Shown here: positions 1-8,847 of the stretch, in pieces
How the letters are laid out: each line of letters begins with the position of its first letter
Position numbering within the stretch: the stretch's first letter is position 1
NCBI RefSeq assembly: GCF_015711605.1
Contig: NZ_JABTEZ010000002.1
Coordinates: 1,612,001 to 1,676,000 of the forward strand
Reading direction: 5' to 3'
Origin: Planomonospora sp. ID67723
GTDB taxonomy: Bacteria > Actinomycetota > Actinomycetes > Streptosporangiales > Streptosporangiaceae
DNA: 64,000 nt
Position numbers and translations under genes: made by a program
Notes under the pieces: model-generated
What the model saw: the letters and a program-made list of their open reading frames with translations, nothing else
The model's database searches: none
Told to the model about the DNA's origin: nothing

Positions 1-41
1 GGGTGTTACCGTTGGTAACGCAGCCCTGGAGGAGTGGAAGA

Positions 42-1262
42 ATGAGCGAGACCGGCTTCTGCCCGGAGTTGAGCGACGACGTGCGCGAGGTGCGCGACTG
101 GGTGCACGAGTTCGCCCGTACGGTCGTCCGCCCGGCCGGTGCCGAATGGGACGAGCGCGAGGAGACGCCCTGGCCGGTCATCCAGGAAGCGGCCAAGATC
201 GGCCTCTACTCGCTCGACTTCTTCGCCCAGCAGTGGTTCGAGCCCAGCGGCCTCGGCCTGATCGTGGCGTTCGAGGAGCTTTTCTGGGGCGACGCCGGGA
301 TCGGCCTGTCCATCGTCGGCACCGGTCTGGCCGCGGCGGCCCTGTCCGCGAGCGGCACCCCCGAGCAGATCGGGCAGTGGCTCCCGCAGATGTTCGGTAC
401 TCCCGACGACGTCAAGCTCGGTGCGTTCTGCGCCTCGGAGCCGGACGCCGGGTCCGACGTGGGGGCCATCCGGACCCGGGCCGTCTACGACGAGGCCTCC
501 GGCGACTGGATCCTCAACGGGGTGAAGACGTGGGCCACCAACGGCGGCATCGCCGACGTGCACGTCGTCGTCGCCTCGGTCGACCCCTCCCTCGGCACCC
601 GGGGCCAGGCCTCCTTCGTCGTCCCGCCGGGGACGCCCGGCCTGTCGATGGGCCAGAAGTTCAAGAAGCACGGCATCCGCGCCTCCCACACCGCCGAGGT
701 CGTCCTCGACAACGTCCGCCTGCCCGGCTCCTGCCTGCTCGGCGGCAAGGAGAAACTCGACGCCCGGCTGGCCCGCGTGCGCCAGGGCGGCCGGTCCGGG
801 GAGCAGGCCGCCCTGCGCACCTTCGAGACGACCCGGCCCTCGGTGGCCGCCATGGCGGTCGGCATCGCCCGGGCCGCCTTCGAGTACGCCCGCGACTACG
901 CCCGCGAGCGCGAGCAGTTCGGGCGCAAGATCGGGGAGAACCAGGCCATCGCCTTCCTGCTGGCCGACATGGCCACCCGCGTCGACGTCGCCCGCCTGAT
1001 GACGTGGCGGGCCGCCTGGATGGCCCGTAACGGCAGGACCTTCGACCAGGCCGAAGGCTCGATGTGCAAGCTGGTGGCGGGGGAGACCGCGGTCTGGGTG
1101 ACGGAGCAGGCGATCCAGATCCTGGGCGGGGCGGGGTACACCCGCGAGCACCCGGTCGAGCGCTTCCACCGCGACGCCAAGATCTACACCATCTTCGAGG
1201 GGACGTCGGAGATCCAGCGTTTGATCATCGGCCGCGCGGTCACTGGCCTGCCCGTTCGCTGA
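42..1262 (+). CDS. Acyl-CoA dehydrogenase
   Basis: FAD-dependent acyl-CoA dehydrogenase, expected to oxidise an acyl-CoA to the 2-enoyl-CoA and pass electrons to ETF in the cytoplasm. The 406-residue protein has the family layout: N-terminal helical domain, the mid-domain CASEPDAGSD flavin/substrate loop, and a C-terminal helical domain with GGAGYTREHPVERFHRD and IYTIFEGTSEIQ, whose Glu is the usual catalytic base. The ATG at 42 is preferred over the frame opening at 3 because GGAGGAGTGG sits just upstream of it. The last 25 residues recur at 11.9 kb, so the gene's 3' end marks one border of the following island. Substrate chain length cannot be told. Confidence 0.93.
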   Translation: MSETGFCPELSDDVREVRDWVHEFARTVVRPAGAEWDEREETPWPVIQEAAKIGLYSLDFFAQQWFEPSGLGLIVAFEELFWGDAGIGLSIVGTGLAAAALSASGTPEQIGQWLPQMFGTPDDVKLGAFCASEPDAGSDVGAIRTRAVYDEASGDWILNGVKTWATNGGIADVHVVVASVDPSLGTRGQASFVVPPGTPGLSMGQKFKKHGIRASHTAEVVLDNVRLPGSCLLGGKEKLDARLARVRQGGRSGEQAALRTFETTRPSVAAMAVGIARAAFEYARDYAREREQFGRKIGENQAIAFLLADMATRVDVARLMTWRAAWMARNGRTFDQAEGSMCKLVAGETAVWVTEQAIQILGGAGYTREHPVERFHRDAKIYTIFEGTSEIQRLIIGRAVTGLPVR

Positions 1263-1333
1263 AATGTCCGCTTCCCGAAAGCGAGTCCTGACCCCTCGTT
1301 TTAGGGCCTGTTCAGTCCCTGTTCAGTCAGAGC
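1230..1333 (+). repeat. Dispersed ~100-bp repeat, copy A
   Basis: Begins in the last codons of the acyl-CoA dehydrogenase (GGCCGCGCGGTCAC) and runs through the stop codon into non-coding DNA, ending with two spaced CTGTTCAGTC-like units and CAGAGC. Related copies are at 11956-12060 and 42104-42204, with a short partial copy at 11775-11805. Copy A is the most diverged downstream of the stop codon. Confidence 0.6.
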
Positions 1334-1489
1334 CGGAGACGCTTCCGAAGAAGAGATCGTCGGCTGACGAGAGGTGGACCCAGATCGGTTACGGACAGTA
1401 GTTGCTCACGGGGGTTCGGAAGGTCGTCTGAACTGTGCTCGGCTCGGTCTTCCCCGGAGGCGGCGACCTTCCCGGTAACCTCTGAGCTG

Positions 1490-4400
1490 ATGTCTGAGCA
1501 GATGTTCGCTGAAACTCCTGATGTGATCACCCAGATGGTGCGTTGGGCGCTTTCCCAGCTGCCGGTTCATAACGGGCATCACAAGTTTGAGGATGTATGC
1601 CGTGAACTCGCTCGTGCGACCATCAGCCGGAACATCCTTCCCGCGACCGGCCCTGTATCTGCGGGTGGTGATCAGGGCCGCGACTTCGAAACCTTCCGCA
1701 GCTTCGTACGCGAGTCCTTGCCTGGCGCCTTCGTCTCCCGGGAGGCTGGCAAGACGATCGTTTTCACCTGCACGTTGCAGCGCAAGGACATCGCGGGAAA
1801 GATCAAATCTGATGTCACCACGGTGATGGCCGGCCGGAAGGTCGACGTGGTGTACGCCTTCGTCGAGGCTGATGTGACAGTCAAGCTCCGACACGGCTTG
1901 CAGGAATGGGCGGATCGCACTCACGGCCTGGAACTGGAGATTCTCGATGGTGGCGCCATCGCCCGCAATCTGAGTGACCCCGAGACCCGCTGGATTGCCC
2001 AGCGGTACCTCGATCTTCCCCGAGCGCTTCTTGCCGGTGCGCCGGAGGAAGCGCCGGACCGGGAACGGTCGGCGGTGGACCTGACGGTTCGGGCGGATGC
2101 GCTGGCGCGTGGGCCGGTCAATGCGATCCCGGGGTTGGCCGAAAAGCTTGCCAGAGCCGAGGGCGCGCAGGCTCAGGATCCGATCCACGCCGCGACCCTT
2201 TATCGGGAGATCGCGGCCTCGTTGGGAGCTGCGGACTACCAAGGTCATGAACTTCTCATGTTGATCCGCGCCGGTGGCACCCTGGAGGCAGGAGGGGACC
2301 CCAACGGAGCCGCGATCCTGTTCGCCGACATCGTCGAGCAGTACGCACAACACGAAGGGGCGGACGAAGATGGTGACGTCCGTCATCGTCTTGCTCGGTT
2401 GTTCCACACAGGAAACCTGACCTCTCCCGCCAGGGAACGTGCGGCTGCGGCTTTAGCTCTTCACACGGCTACATGGAATGCCTTTGACGACCTCGGCTCC
2501 CTCTCAGAAGCCGTGGACGCCCTTGCCGCGATCAAGGACGATCGCTTGCCCAAATACGCTGTGGCGCTGGGGGAATTCGCCATTGCCAGTGATCAACCAA
2601 CCGTGATCTCTGACCGGCTGAACGTTTTCTCTCAAGCGGAAGCCGCAGAGCCGTCCTCCGCTACAGGCATCCGGATCAAGCTCATCATCGCGGAGGTGAC
2701 CGCTGACTGGCAGGACATCGTCACGCTGGCCAAGCGAAGACGTGTTCTGCCCGAGATGGCGGCGCTCATCCTCGCCAGATACGCCCGTTATCTCACGCTG
2801 ACCGGTTCGGCGGATGCGGCCATCGAAATGTGGTGGGACGCCATCAACGTCGGCGCGCTCGCCGGATTGGGCGATGACACCGCCGAGTGGCTCTACTCGG
2901 TGCGCACCTGCGTCTCCATGTACGGCCCGGATTCCGAATACATCGAGACACACCCTCTCGCGCAGGCCATGCGCGCCAGCGGGGGGAGCGCGATCCTTCG
3001 ACACCGCCGTAACCACTATGAGGACGCTGCGACTGCGTTGAGGCGCCAGAAGCTGCCACGGGCGGCGCACGCCGCCCGGCGCGCGCTGCGCGCTGCGATC
3101 GCGGCCGGGCACTTTCACAGCGAGCAGTTCGCACGAGATCTACTCGCAGAGATCTATACCGCGGCTGGCGAACATGCGCGCGCCGCAGGCTTGTACGTTC
3201 GTTTAAGCCAGCCTGAGACGCTCGCCAAGCTTCTGGGCACTCTCGAGGACGAGTACGTCGACTTGACGGGGTACGTCTCCAACCCCGTACCCGGACACCG
3301 TGCTGCTGCGTTCACTGGTATGGCAGTACAGGCAGATCTGATTCCGGACAGCCGAGTCGAGACCATGGTCGAGGTGGCGCTCGACGAGTGGGAAAGATAC
3401 CTTCTCGGTGCCACGAGAGAGGGCTTCCTGAGCCCGTCCGCAGGACTCGCCGCCCTAAAACTCCTAGCCGAACTCACCGAGCGAGCGCTCCCGTCGCAAG
3501 TGCTTCGCCTGTTGGGACTGCTCGAGCCCCTGGTCGGCCGGGAAGTGAACAGGTACCGGTTCTCCGATGAGGCGCACATCAAGGTGCTTGTCGGTGTGCT
3601 GAACGGCCACACGGACCTCGCCGAGCAGGCGGCCGGTCAACTCATTCGGATGCTTTCGCTCGAAGCCTCCATCTCGAAGCAGGTAGCGAAGATCGCGGGA
3701 TCCGCTATCGCAGAGCGGCGAGATCTTTTCGAGAAGGGCCTGACAGCGGCAGCCACAGTGCGGTCGTCAGCGGCTCGTTTGCTGGTCCTCATGGACGCGC
3801 CGCTTCCCGACCTCACATTGGCCTTGAAGGCCAGGGACGCGCTCTTGGCCCCGTACGCTCATCCGCCTGGAGTCATTTCCTACGCCAGCGGCCTCGCCCA
3901 GCGAGCTCGTCTGGTCACCCAACTCACGCAGGAAGATAGGGAATCAGTCGCCGAAGCTCTCCTTACGCGCGCCAGTGATCTCCAAGAGGCGTCGGTCAAC
4001 CGCCGGGAGGCGCTGACGGCCCTCACTGTTTTGGCTGATTCCCTTTCTGCTGAGACGAGGGAGCACTTGTTCGAGGCAGCGATCTCCTTTGCGAAAGGAG
4101 GTGAGGACGGTGCCGCTCAGAACGGGCCATTCGCGGACAGCTCACACCCGCTGAGCCTCTTCCGCTTCACGATGGGGGACACACGTCTTGCTGTTCCCGG
4201 ATTGCAGCTGGCGAGTGCTCTTTGCGGGAGTGACCGCGCCTCCGAAGTTGAAGCCCTTGGAATAGCGCTTCTGGTCAATGCCGACGAGGTGACAGCACGA
4301 ACGGTCGCCGCCGCGCTGTCCTGGCTCCCCCCGCACGCCGCCCTGACGCCTCCAGCCATGCTCATTGCGCATCCTCATTCGAGTGTTCGTGCCCTGGCCG

Positions 4401-4627
4401 CCGTAAGGTGGGCGGCGAGCACAGCTCAGCGCTCCTTGGAGATCGGCTTGCGATTGGCCGAAGATAGGTCCGCCATCGTCCGCCGGACGCTGGCAAGTAC
4501 CTTGTCCAAGGCTGAAGTCCCAGCTCCCGAAGTGCAGCAGGTACTGGCCTCGGATCGGCGCTACTCCGTGAGACGGTTGTCGATGACGGCATCAGTCCAA
4601 CAGCTGTCGACGACGCGTGAAAACTGA
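1490..4627 (+). CDS. Large protein with putative Mrr-like PD-(D/E)XK N-terminus and TPR/HEAT-like repeats
   Basis: 1045 residues, not matched to a named family. Residues about 55-100 carry GGDQGRDFETF, then a strand with TLQRKD; the D...QxK spacing resembles Mrr-type restriction endonuclease cores, so a nuclease domain is inferred. The rest is helical: alanine-rich paired helices resembling TPRs (about 230-620) and HEAT-like repeats near the C-terminus (about 930-1030, e.g. SSVRALAAVRWA). No membrane segment is seen. The stop codon TGA is also the first bases of the IS21-family element that follows, so the natural C-terminus may be lost. Its position beside a DUF3644 gene and a tcmP pair suggests a defence-type island. 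Function is unproven. Confidence 0.75.
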   Translation: MSEQMFAETPDVITQMVRWALSQLPVHNGHHKFEDVCRELARATISRNILPATGPVSAGGDQGRDFETFRSFVRESLPGAFVSREAGKTIVFTCTLQRKDIAGKIKSDVTTVMAGRKVDVVYAFVEADVTVKLRHGLQEWADRTHGLELEILDGGAIARNLSDPETRWIAQRYLDLPRALLAGAPEEAPDRERSAVDLTVRADALARGPVNAIPGLAEKLARAEGAQAQDPIHAATLYREIAASLGAADYQGHELLMLIRAGGTLEAGGDPNGAAILFADIVEQYAQHEGADEDGDVRHRLARLFHTGNLTSPARERAAAALALHTATWNAFDDLGSLSEAVDALAAIKDDRLPKYAVALGEFAIASDQPTVISDRLNVFSQAEAAEPSSATGIRIKLIIAEVTADWQDIVTLAKRRRVLPEMAALILARYARYLTLTGSADAAIEMWWDAINVGALAGLGDDTAEWLYSVRTCVSMYGPDSEYIETHPLAQAMRASGGSAILRHRRNHYEDAATALRRQKLPRAAHAARRALRAAIAAGHFHSEQFARDLLAEIYTAAGEHARAAGLYVRLSQPETLAKLLGTLEDEYVDLTGYVSNPVPGHRAAAFTGMAVQADLIPDSRVETMVEVALDEWERYLLGATREGFLSPSAGLAALKLLAELTERALPSQVLRLLGLLEPLVGREVNRYRFSDEAHIKVLVGVLNGHTDLAEQAAGQLIRMLSLEASISKQVAKIAGSAIAERRDLFEKGLTAAATVRSSAARLLVLMDAPLPDLTLALKARDALLAPYAHPPGVISYASGLAQRARLVTQLTQEDRESVAEALLTRASDLQEASVNRREALTALTVLADSLSAETREHLFEAAISFAKGGEDGAAQNGPFADSSHPLSLFRFTMGDTRLAVPGLQLASALCGSDRASEVEALGIALLVNADEVTARTVAAALSWLPPHAALTPPAMLIAHPHSSVRALAAVRWAASTAQRSLEIGLRLAEDRSAIVRRTLASTLSKAEVPAPEVQQVLASDRRYSVRRLSMTASVQQLSTTREN

Positions 4628-4656
4628 CTCTCAGGCGACGGCCGAAATCTGACCCC
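4625..4656 (+). repeat. IS21 left terminal inverted repeat
   Basis: Reads inward to a CTGACCCC box. CGACG, CGAA and CTGACCCC are shared, at matching spacing, with the reverse complement of 6751-6776. The outermost bases align only with a one-base gap. Confidence 0.7.
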
Positions 4657-4675
4657 TCCGCTGTCATCGTGGAGG

Positions 4676-5899
4676 GTGATCAAGGTGGAGGACTGGGCGG
4701 AGATCCGCCGGTTGCACCGGGCCGAGAACATGCCGATCAAGGCGATCGCTCGGCGGATGGGCATCTCGAAGAACACCGTCAAGCGCGCGCTGGCGGCCAC
4801 AGAACCGCCGAAGTACCGGCGGGCGAGCAAGGGATCGATCGCAGACGCGGCCGAGCCGCAGATCCGCAAACTGCTGGAGGAGTTCCCGGACATGCCGGCC
4901 ACCGTGATCGCCGAGCGGATCGGCTGGCAGAACTCCCTGACCGTGCTCAAGGACCGCATCCGATTGCTGCGGCCGCACTACAAACCCGCCGACCCGGCCT
5001 CGCGCACGACGTATCAGCCCGGGCAACTGGCCCAGTGCGACCTGTGGTTCCCGCCGGTGCGGATCCCGGTGGGCGCCGGACAGACGGCGATCCTGCCGGT
5101 GCTGGTCATGGTCAGCGGCTACTCGCGCTGGCTGATGGCCCGCATGCTGCCCTCACGCGCGGCCGGGGACCTGTTCGCCGGGATGTGGGCCCTGCTGACC
5201 GCTCTGGGTGCGGTGCCCAAGACGCTGGTGTGGGACAACGAGAGCGCGATCGGGCAGTGGAAGGCGGGCCGACCGCAACTGACCACCGAGGCCAGCGCGT
5301 TCCGCGGAACGCTGGGCGTGGCCATCCACCAGTGCCGACCGGCCGATCCCGAGGCAAAGGGCCTGGTCGAACGGGCCAACGGCTATCTGGAGACCTCGTT
5401 CCTGCCGGGGCGCTCCTTCGCCGGCCCGCACGACTTCAACGCCCAGCTGACCGACTGGCTGAATCGCGCCAACGCGCGTCATCACCGGCGCATCGAGTGC
5501 CGGCCGATCGACCGCCTCGACGCCGACCGGACCGCGATGGTCACGTTGCCGCCGGTCGCCCCGGTGACCGGCTGGCGCAGCTCGACCCGGCTGGCCCGCG
5601 ACCACTACGTGCGCATCGCCTCCAACGACTACTCGGTCCACCCGTCGGTCATTGGCCGGCTGGTCGAGGTCGCCGCCGACCTGGAGCAGGTGGTCGTGAC
5701 CTGCGGCGGTCGTCTGGTGGCCCGGCATGAGCGGTGCTGGGCCGCCCACCAGACGATCACTGATGCCGGTCACGCCGCCGCGGCGGCGGCGATGCGCCGC
5801 TCGGTCAACCAGGCCGCTCGGCCCCCGGCCGAGCTGGAGGTCGAGCAGCGGCGGCTCAGTGACTACGACACGCTGCTGGGCATCGAGGGGGTGGCCTGA
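4676..5899 (+). CDS. istA: IS21-family transposase IstA
   Basis: 407-residue DDE transposase. An N-terminal helix-turn-helix (IKAIARRMGISKNTVKRAL, about residues 22-42) should bind the element ends. The catalytic triad reads as D122 (QCDLWF), D187 (VWDNES) and E232 (GLVERANGYLE), followed by the Mu-transposase-like C-terminal domain (YVRIASNDYSVHPSVIGR). The start is GTG at 4676, close to a GGAGG; a second GTG at 4685 is possible. It overlaps istB by an ATGA, so the two are probably translationally coupled. It appears intact. Confidence 0.95.
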   Translation: MIKVEDWAEIRRLHRAENMPIKAIARRMGISKNTVKRALAATEPPKYRRASKGSIADAAEPQIRKLLEEFPDMPATVIAERIGWQNSLTVLKDRIRLLRPHYKPADPASRTTYQPGQLAQCDLWFPPVRIPVGAGQTAILPVLVMVSGYSRWLMARMLPSRAAGDLFAGMWALLTALGAVPKTLVWDNESAIGQWKAGRPQLTTEASAFRGTLGVAIHQCRPADPEAKGLVERANGYLETSFLPGRSFAGPHDFNAQLTDWLNRANARHHRRIECRPIDRLDADRTAMVTLPPVAPVTGWRSSTRLARDHYVRIASNDYSVHPSVIGRLVEVAADLEQVVVTCGGRLVARHERCWAAHQTITDAGHAAAAAAMRRSVNQAARPPAELEVEQRRLSDYDTLLGIEGVA

Positions 5900-6696
5900 T
5901 GGCCGCTGCTGCGACCGGCTCGCGCAACGTCGCCGCTGAGCTGGCCTATCTGACCCGGGTGCTGAAGGCGCCGTCGCTGGCGGCGGCGGTGGAGCGCCTG
6001 GCCGAACGCGCCCGGGCCGAGTCCTGGAGCCATGAGGAGTTCCTGGCCGCCTGCCTGCAGCGTGAGGTCGCCGCCCGCGAATCGCACGGCGGTGAGGCTC
6101 GCATCCGCGCGGCGCGTTTCCCGGCGCGCAAGGCGCTGGAGGACTTCGATTTCGATCATCAGCGCTCTCTCAAGCGCGAGGTCATCGCTCATCTGGGCAC
6201 GTTGGACTTCGTGGTGGGCAGAGAGAACGTGGTGTTTCTCGGCCCGCCCGGCACCGGCAAGACGCACCTGTCGATCGGGCTGGGCATCCGGGCCTGTCAG
6301 GCTGGTCACCGGGTCGCGTTCGCCACCGCGGCCGAATGGGTCGCCCGCCTGGCCGAGGCACATGCCGGCGGCCGGTTGCAGGACGAGTTGGTCAAGCTCT
6401 CCCGCATCCCGGTGTTGATCGTCGATGAGGTGGGCTACATCCCGTTCGAGGCCGAGGCGGCGAACCTGTTCTTCCAGCTGGTGTCCAGCCGTTACGAGCG
6501 GGCGTCGCTGATCGTCACCAGCAACAAGCCGTTCGGGCGCTGGGGTGAGGTGTTCGGCGACGATGTGGTGGCCGCGGCGATGATCGACCGTCTCGTCCAT
6601 CACGCCGAGGTCATCAGCTTGAAGGGAGACAGTTACCGGCTGAAGAACCGTGATCTGGGCAGGATTCCTGCGGCCGAATCCGGCAGCGACCATTAG
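5899..6696 (+). CDS. istB: IS21-family transposition helper ATPase IstB
   Basis: 265-residue AAA+ ATPase of the IstB/DnaC type, which assembles on target DNA and activates IstA. Walker A GPPGTGKT lies at residues 115-122, Walker B VLIVDEVGY around 173-181, and a sensor-type ITSN-like stretch (IVTSNKPFGRWGEVF) follows. The N-terminal helical region (LTRVLKAPSLAAAVERLAE) is typical of the family. The start ATG overlaps the istA stop. Full length, no visible damage. Confidence 0.95.
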   Translation: MAAAATGSRNVAAELAYLTRVLKAPSLAAAVERLAERARAESWSHEEFLAACLQREVAARESHGGEARIRAARFPARKALEDFDFDHQRSLKREVIAHLGTLDFVVGRENVVFLGPPGTGKTHLSIGLGIRACQAGHRVAFATAAEWVARLAEAHAGGRLQDELVKLSRIPVLIVDEVGYIPFEAEAANLFFQLVSSRYERASLIVTSNKPFGRWGEVFGDDVVAAAMIDRLVHHAEVISLKGDSYRLKNRDLGRIPAAESGSDH

Positions 6697-6724
6697 CGAC
6701 AATCCGTGACCAACATCAGCGTCA

Positions 6725-6747
6725 GGGGGTCAACTTTCAGTCGTCGG
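6725..6747 (+). repeat. Inner copy of the IS21 right-end repeat
   Basis: GGGGGTCAAC..TTCAGTCGTCGG repeats the pattern of the adjacent terminal repeat (GGGGTCAGA..TTCG..CGTCG) in the same orientation, 26 bases further in. IS21 ends often carry such multiple transposase-binding repeats. Confidence 0.6.
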
Positions 6748-7698
6748 TAGGGGGTCAGAGTTCGAGCGTCGTTGACATCCTGTTATGTCCAGCTTCTTGG
6801 CAAGGTCGGCAGCCGAGTGCGGATATCTCTTCTGAAGATCGAATTCGCGGATGGCGGCAGCTTCTGTTGCTTCGTCGCCGGTTACGAGGCGGACGGGCAA
6901 GCAGTATTCTGCCTTGGAAATTCGGGCAGATACGGTTATGCCGGTGTCTTCTATGGCGGTTCCGAGGTTGCTCAACTTGGGGAATATCTGAGTCCTCTGT
7001 GAGCCAGTCTTAATGGCTTTCTCCACGCGAGTAACGTCCTTGTCGCTGACGCGGACATCTGGGTCAACGTGAGCTTCTAGTGCGAGGAGGGTACGGATCC
7101 TTGCCTTGGCATCGTGGCCCACTCGCCGCCCGGGCGTGAGAAGCTTCTGGATTTGGCTGTACTCTCGGTCGATGAGAAGCTGCAGGTCCTGAGGAGGCTC
7201 GGTCGACAGCGGCAGTACTCTGACCGGGAGATGGTCCGCGAGACGGTCTGAGAACACACGGGCCAGTAGATCATCAAAGATCGTGACCGCGGCGCGGGCA
7301 TGAAGGTACAGCACCTGTTCGGGGACGATGTTGTACCAGTGCTGCTCGTCGTCGCGCATTGTGTCGATCGCACGCAGGGTGCCGGCCTCACCTGTAGTTA
7401 GCCTGATCTTGGAGTCGTTACTCGCCGGGTTGAGACACTTGTCGAAGCCGATCGATCGGCCGAGCTTGCTGTCAAAGACATGGGAGGCACCTCGGCGTTG
7501 GACCAGGGTGGCCTTCAGCAGCATCTCGAACGAATGTTGGAGGCAGAGTAGGACTCTTGTGGCGCGACCGTCCTCCTCTGGTGAGTTGAAGGCGGTCAGC
7601 GCTTGCCGGAAGGAAGAGAGTGCCTTCCCCTCCAGCACCCTGGTCTCCTGCTTTAGCTTCACGTCACATATGATCCCGAACTCGCTCTCTCTGCGCAT
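6730..7698 (-). pseudogene. DUF3644-domain protein, 3' end truncated by IS21
   Basis: The frame encodes 322 residues resembling the DUF3644 family: an N-terminal helical stretch with ALTAFNSPEEDGRATRVLLC and LQHSFEMLLKATLV, and a C-terminal DLQKRYPHSAADLAKKLDIT segment. The native frame runs to about residue 307; the last 15 residues (CQRRSNSDPLPTTES) and the stop lie in the IS21 right end. DUF3644 proteins have no established biochemical role; they occur in variable, defence-rich regions (recalled, not searched). Base composition is less GC-rich than the chromosomal genes. The shortened product may still be made. Confidence 0.75.
6751..6776 (-). repeat. IS21 right terminal inverted repeat
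   Basis: Its reverse complement starts TGTCAACGACG and contains CTGACCCC, matching the left end at 4625-4656. It sits inside the broken DUF3644 reading frame and encodes part of its altered C-terminus. Confidence 0.7.
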
Positions 7699-7750
7699 CT
7701 CAGTATGCGCACACAGTCAACAAGCCTGCTCGCGATCACCTTCTAGCTGA

Positions 7751-8005
7751 TCAGTCCAGGGCTGCGGGTGTTGTGCCGAGGGCCTTGAGCAGGGCCATCA
7801 CCAGGAAGAACCCGGGCTCGATGACCTGGCCTTGTTCGATCTTCCGTACGGTCGACTCTGAGACCTCGGCTCGGATGGCGAGCTCCAGCTGTGTCATGCC
7901 GGCTTGCTCGCGTAGGGCGCGCAGCTGTGCGGACAGGCGCGCCGCCTGGTCGGCGTAGCGACTGACCTCGCGTTTTCTTCGTCCAGGGCGCACCAAGACC
8001 ACCAA
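7751..8005 (-). CDS. XRE-family helix-turn-helix regulator
   Basis: 84-residue protein that is almost entirely a lambda-repressor-type HTH: LRALREQAGMTQLELAIRAEVSESTVRKIEQGQ, then a fifth helix FFLVMALLKALGTTPAALD. The frame opens with TTG at 8005; GTG at 8002 or 7993 are alternatives, and no clear ribosome site decides. It is divergent from the DUF5131 gene, with a 9-bp-armed inverted repeat between them (8009-8038), so it probably represses both its own gene and the DUF5131 gene. It has no extra sensor domain. Confidence 0.87.
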   Translation of the reverse strand: MVVLVRPGRRKREVSRYADQAARLSAQLRALREQAGMTQLELAIRAEVSESTVRKIEQGQVIEPGFFLVMALLKALGTTPAALD

Positions 8006-8008
8006 CAG

Positions 8009-8038
8009 TGATAAATTAATACCGATAAAAATTTATCA
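8009..8038. promoter_or_regulatory. Probable XRE operator (inverted repeat)
   Basis: TGATAAATT and AATTTATCA form perfect 9-bp arms around a 12-base spacer in an AT-rich intergenic stretch between the divergent XRE gene and the DUF5131 gene. Its position at both putative promoters suggests the XRE binding site. Confidence 0.65.
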
Positions 8039-8094
8039 TTACTCTGGTGCAGATCGCGAAGCTGCGAGAGTCTGGAGTTCAGGGAGGCTGACCC

Positions 8095-8847
8095 ATGGCC
8101 AAGCGGACAGGCATTGAATGGACCGAGGTCACATGGAACCCCACAACCGGCTGTGACCGGATTTCTTCCGGTTGCGACAACTGCTATGCCTTGACCTTGG
8201 CGAAGCGCTTGAAGGCGATGGGGGCGGAAAAGTACCAAAACGATGGTGACCCGCGGACGTCAGGACCAGGATTCGGGTTAACCACGCATCCTGCTGCGCT
8301 GCAACAACCGTACAGCTGGCGAACGCCGAGAGTGGTGTTCGTCAACTCGATGAGCGACCTGTTTCACGCCCGGGTTTCGCTGGACTTCGTTCGAGCGGTG
8401 TTCGAAGTCATAGCTGATACGCCCCAGCATACGTACCAGGTGCTTACAAAGCGGTCGGCCCGCCTTCGGAAGATCGCAGACCGGCTCGACTGGCCGGACA
8501 ATCTCTGGATGGGGGTCTCGGTAGAGAGTGGCGATGTTCTTTACCGAGTTGATGACCTTCGAGCCACCCCCGCACGGGTGCGATTTCTATCATGCGAACC
8601 GCTTCTCGGTCCTTTGCCTGGTCTTGATCTCACTGATATCGACTGGGTGATAGCGGGCGGGGAGTCCGGCCCGGGTCATCGTCCGCTCGATCCCGCGTGG
8701 GTAAGCGTGATCCGGGATCGATGCGTGGCATCGGGCACACCCTTCTTCTTCAAGCAGTGGGGTGGGCGTACCCCGAAGCGCGGAGGACGCGAGCTTGACG
8801 GTCGCTCCTGGGACGAGATGCCAGCCCTTTCGCTAGCCGGCTCGTAG
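8095..8847 (+). CDS. DUF5131 family protein (phage Gp37/Gp68-like, three-Cys motif)
   Basis: 250 residues with the family hallmarks: N-terminal IEWTEVTWNPTTGCDRISSG then CDNCYA, giving C-x6-C-x2-C, followed by VFVNSMSDLFH, YQVLTKRS, NLWMGVSVES and a C-terminal AGGESGPGHRPL and FFFKQWGG. Members look like radical-SAM-type barrel proteins with a Cys cluster, but I know of no demonstrated reaction. The gene converges on tcmP, overlapping it by 15 bases; this pairing is what gave the partner its name. The start ATG follows a GGGAGGC. Expression is probably set by the neighbouring XRE protein. Confidence 0.88.
   Translation: MAKRTGIEWTEVTWNPTTGCDRISSGCDNCYALTLAKRLKAMGAEKYQNDGDPRTSGPGFGLTTHPAALQQPYSWRTPRVVFVNSMSDLFHARVSLDFVRAVFEVIADTPQHTYQVLTKRSARLRKIADRLDWPDNLWMGVSVESGDVLYRVDDLRATPARVRFLSCEPLLGPLPGLDLTDIDWVIAGGESGPGHRPLDPAWVSVIRDRCVASGTPFFFKQWGGRTPKRGGRELDGRSWDEMPALSLAGS

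Larger units (their letters stand above)
4625..6776 (+). mobile_element. IS21-family insertion sequence (istA-istB)
   Basis: About 2.15 kb: imperfect terminal inverted repeats enclosing overlapping istA and istB genes, the standard IS21 organisation. The left end begins near TGACTCTCAGG and the right end finishes near GTTGACA; both share CGACG..CGAA..CTGACCCC read inward. Both ORFs look intact. The right end truncates the DUF3644 gene, and the left end supplies the stop codon of the large upstream gene. I could not find a convincing 4-8 bp target duplication, so exact ends are uncertain by a few bases. Confidence 0.88.

Noticed and set aside
4615-6790. Target-site duplication of the IS21 element
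   Set aside because: Sequences next to the two ends do not match over 4-8 bases for any reasonable choice of ends.
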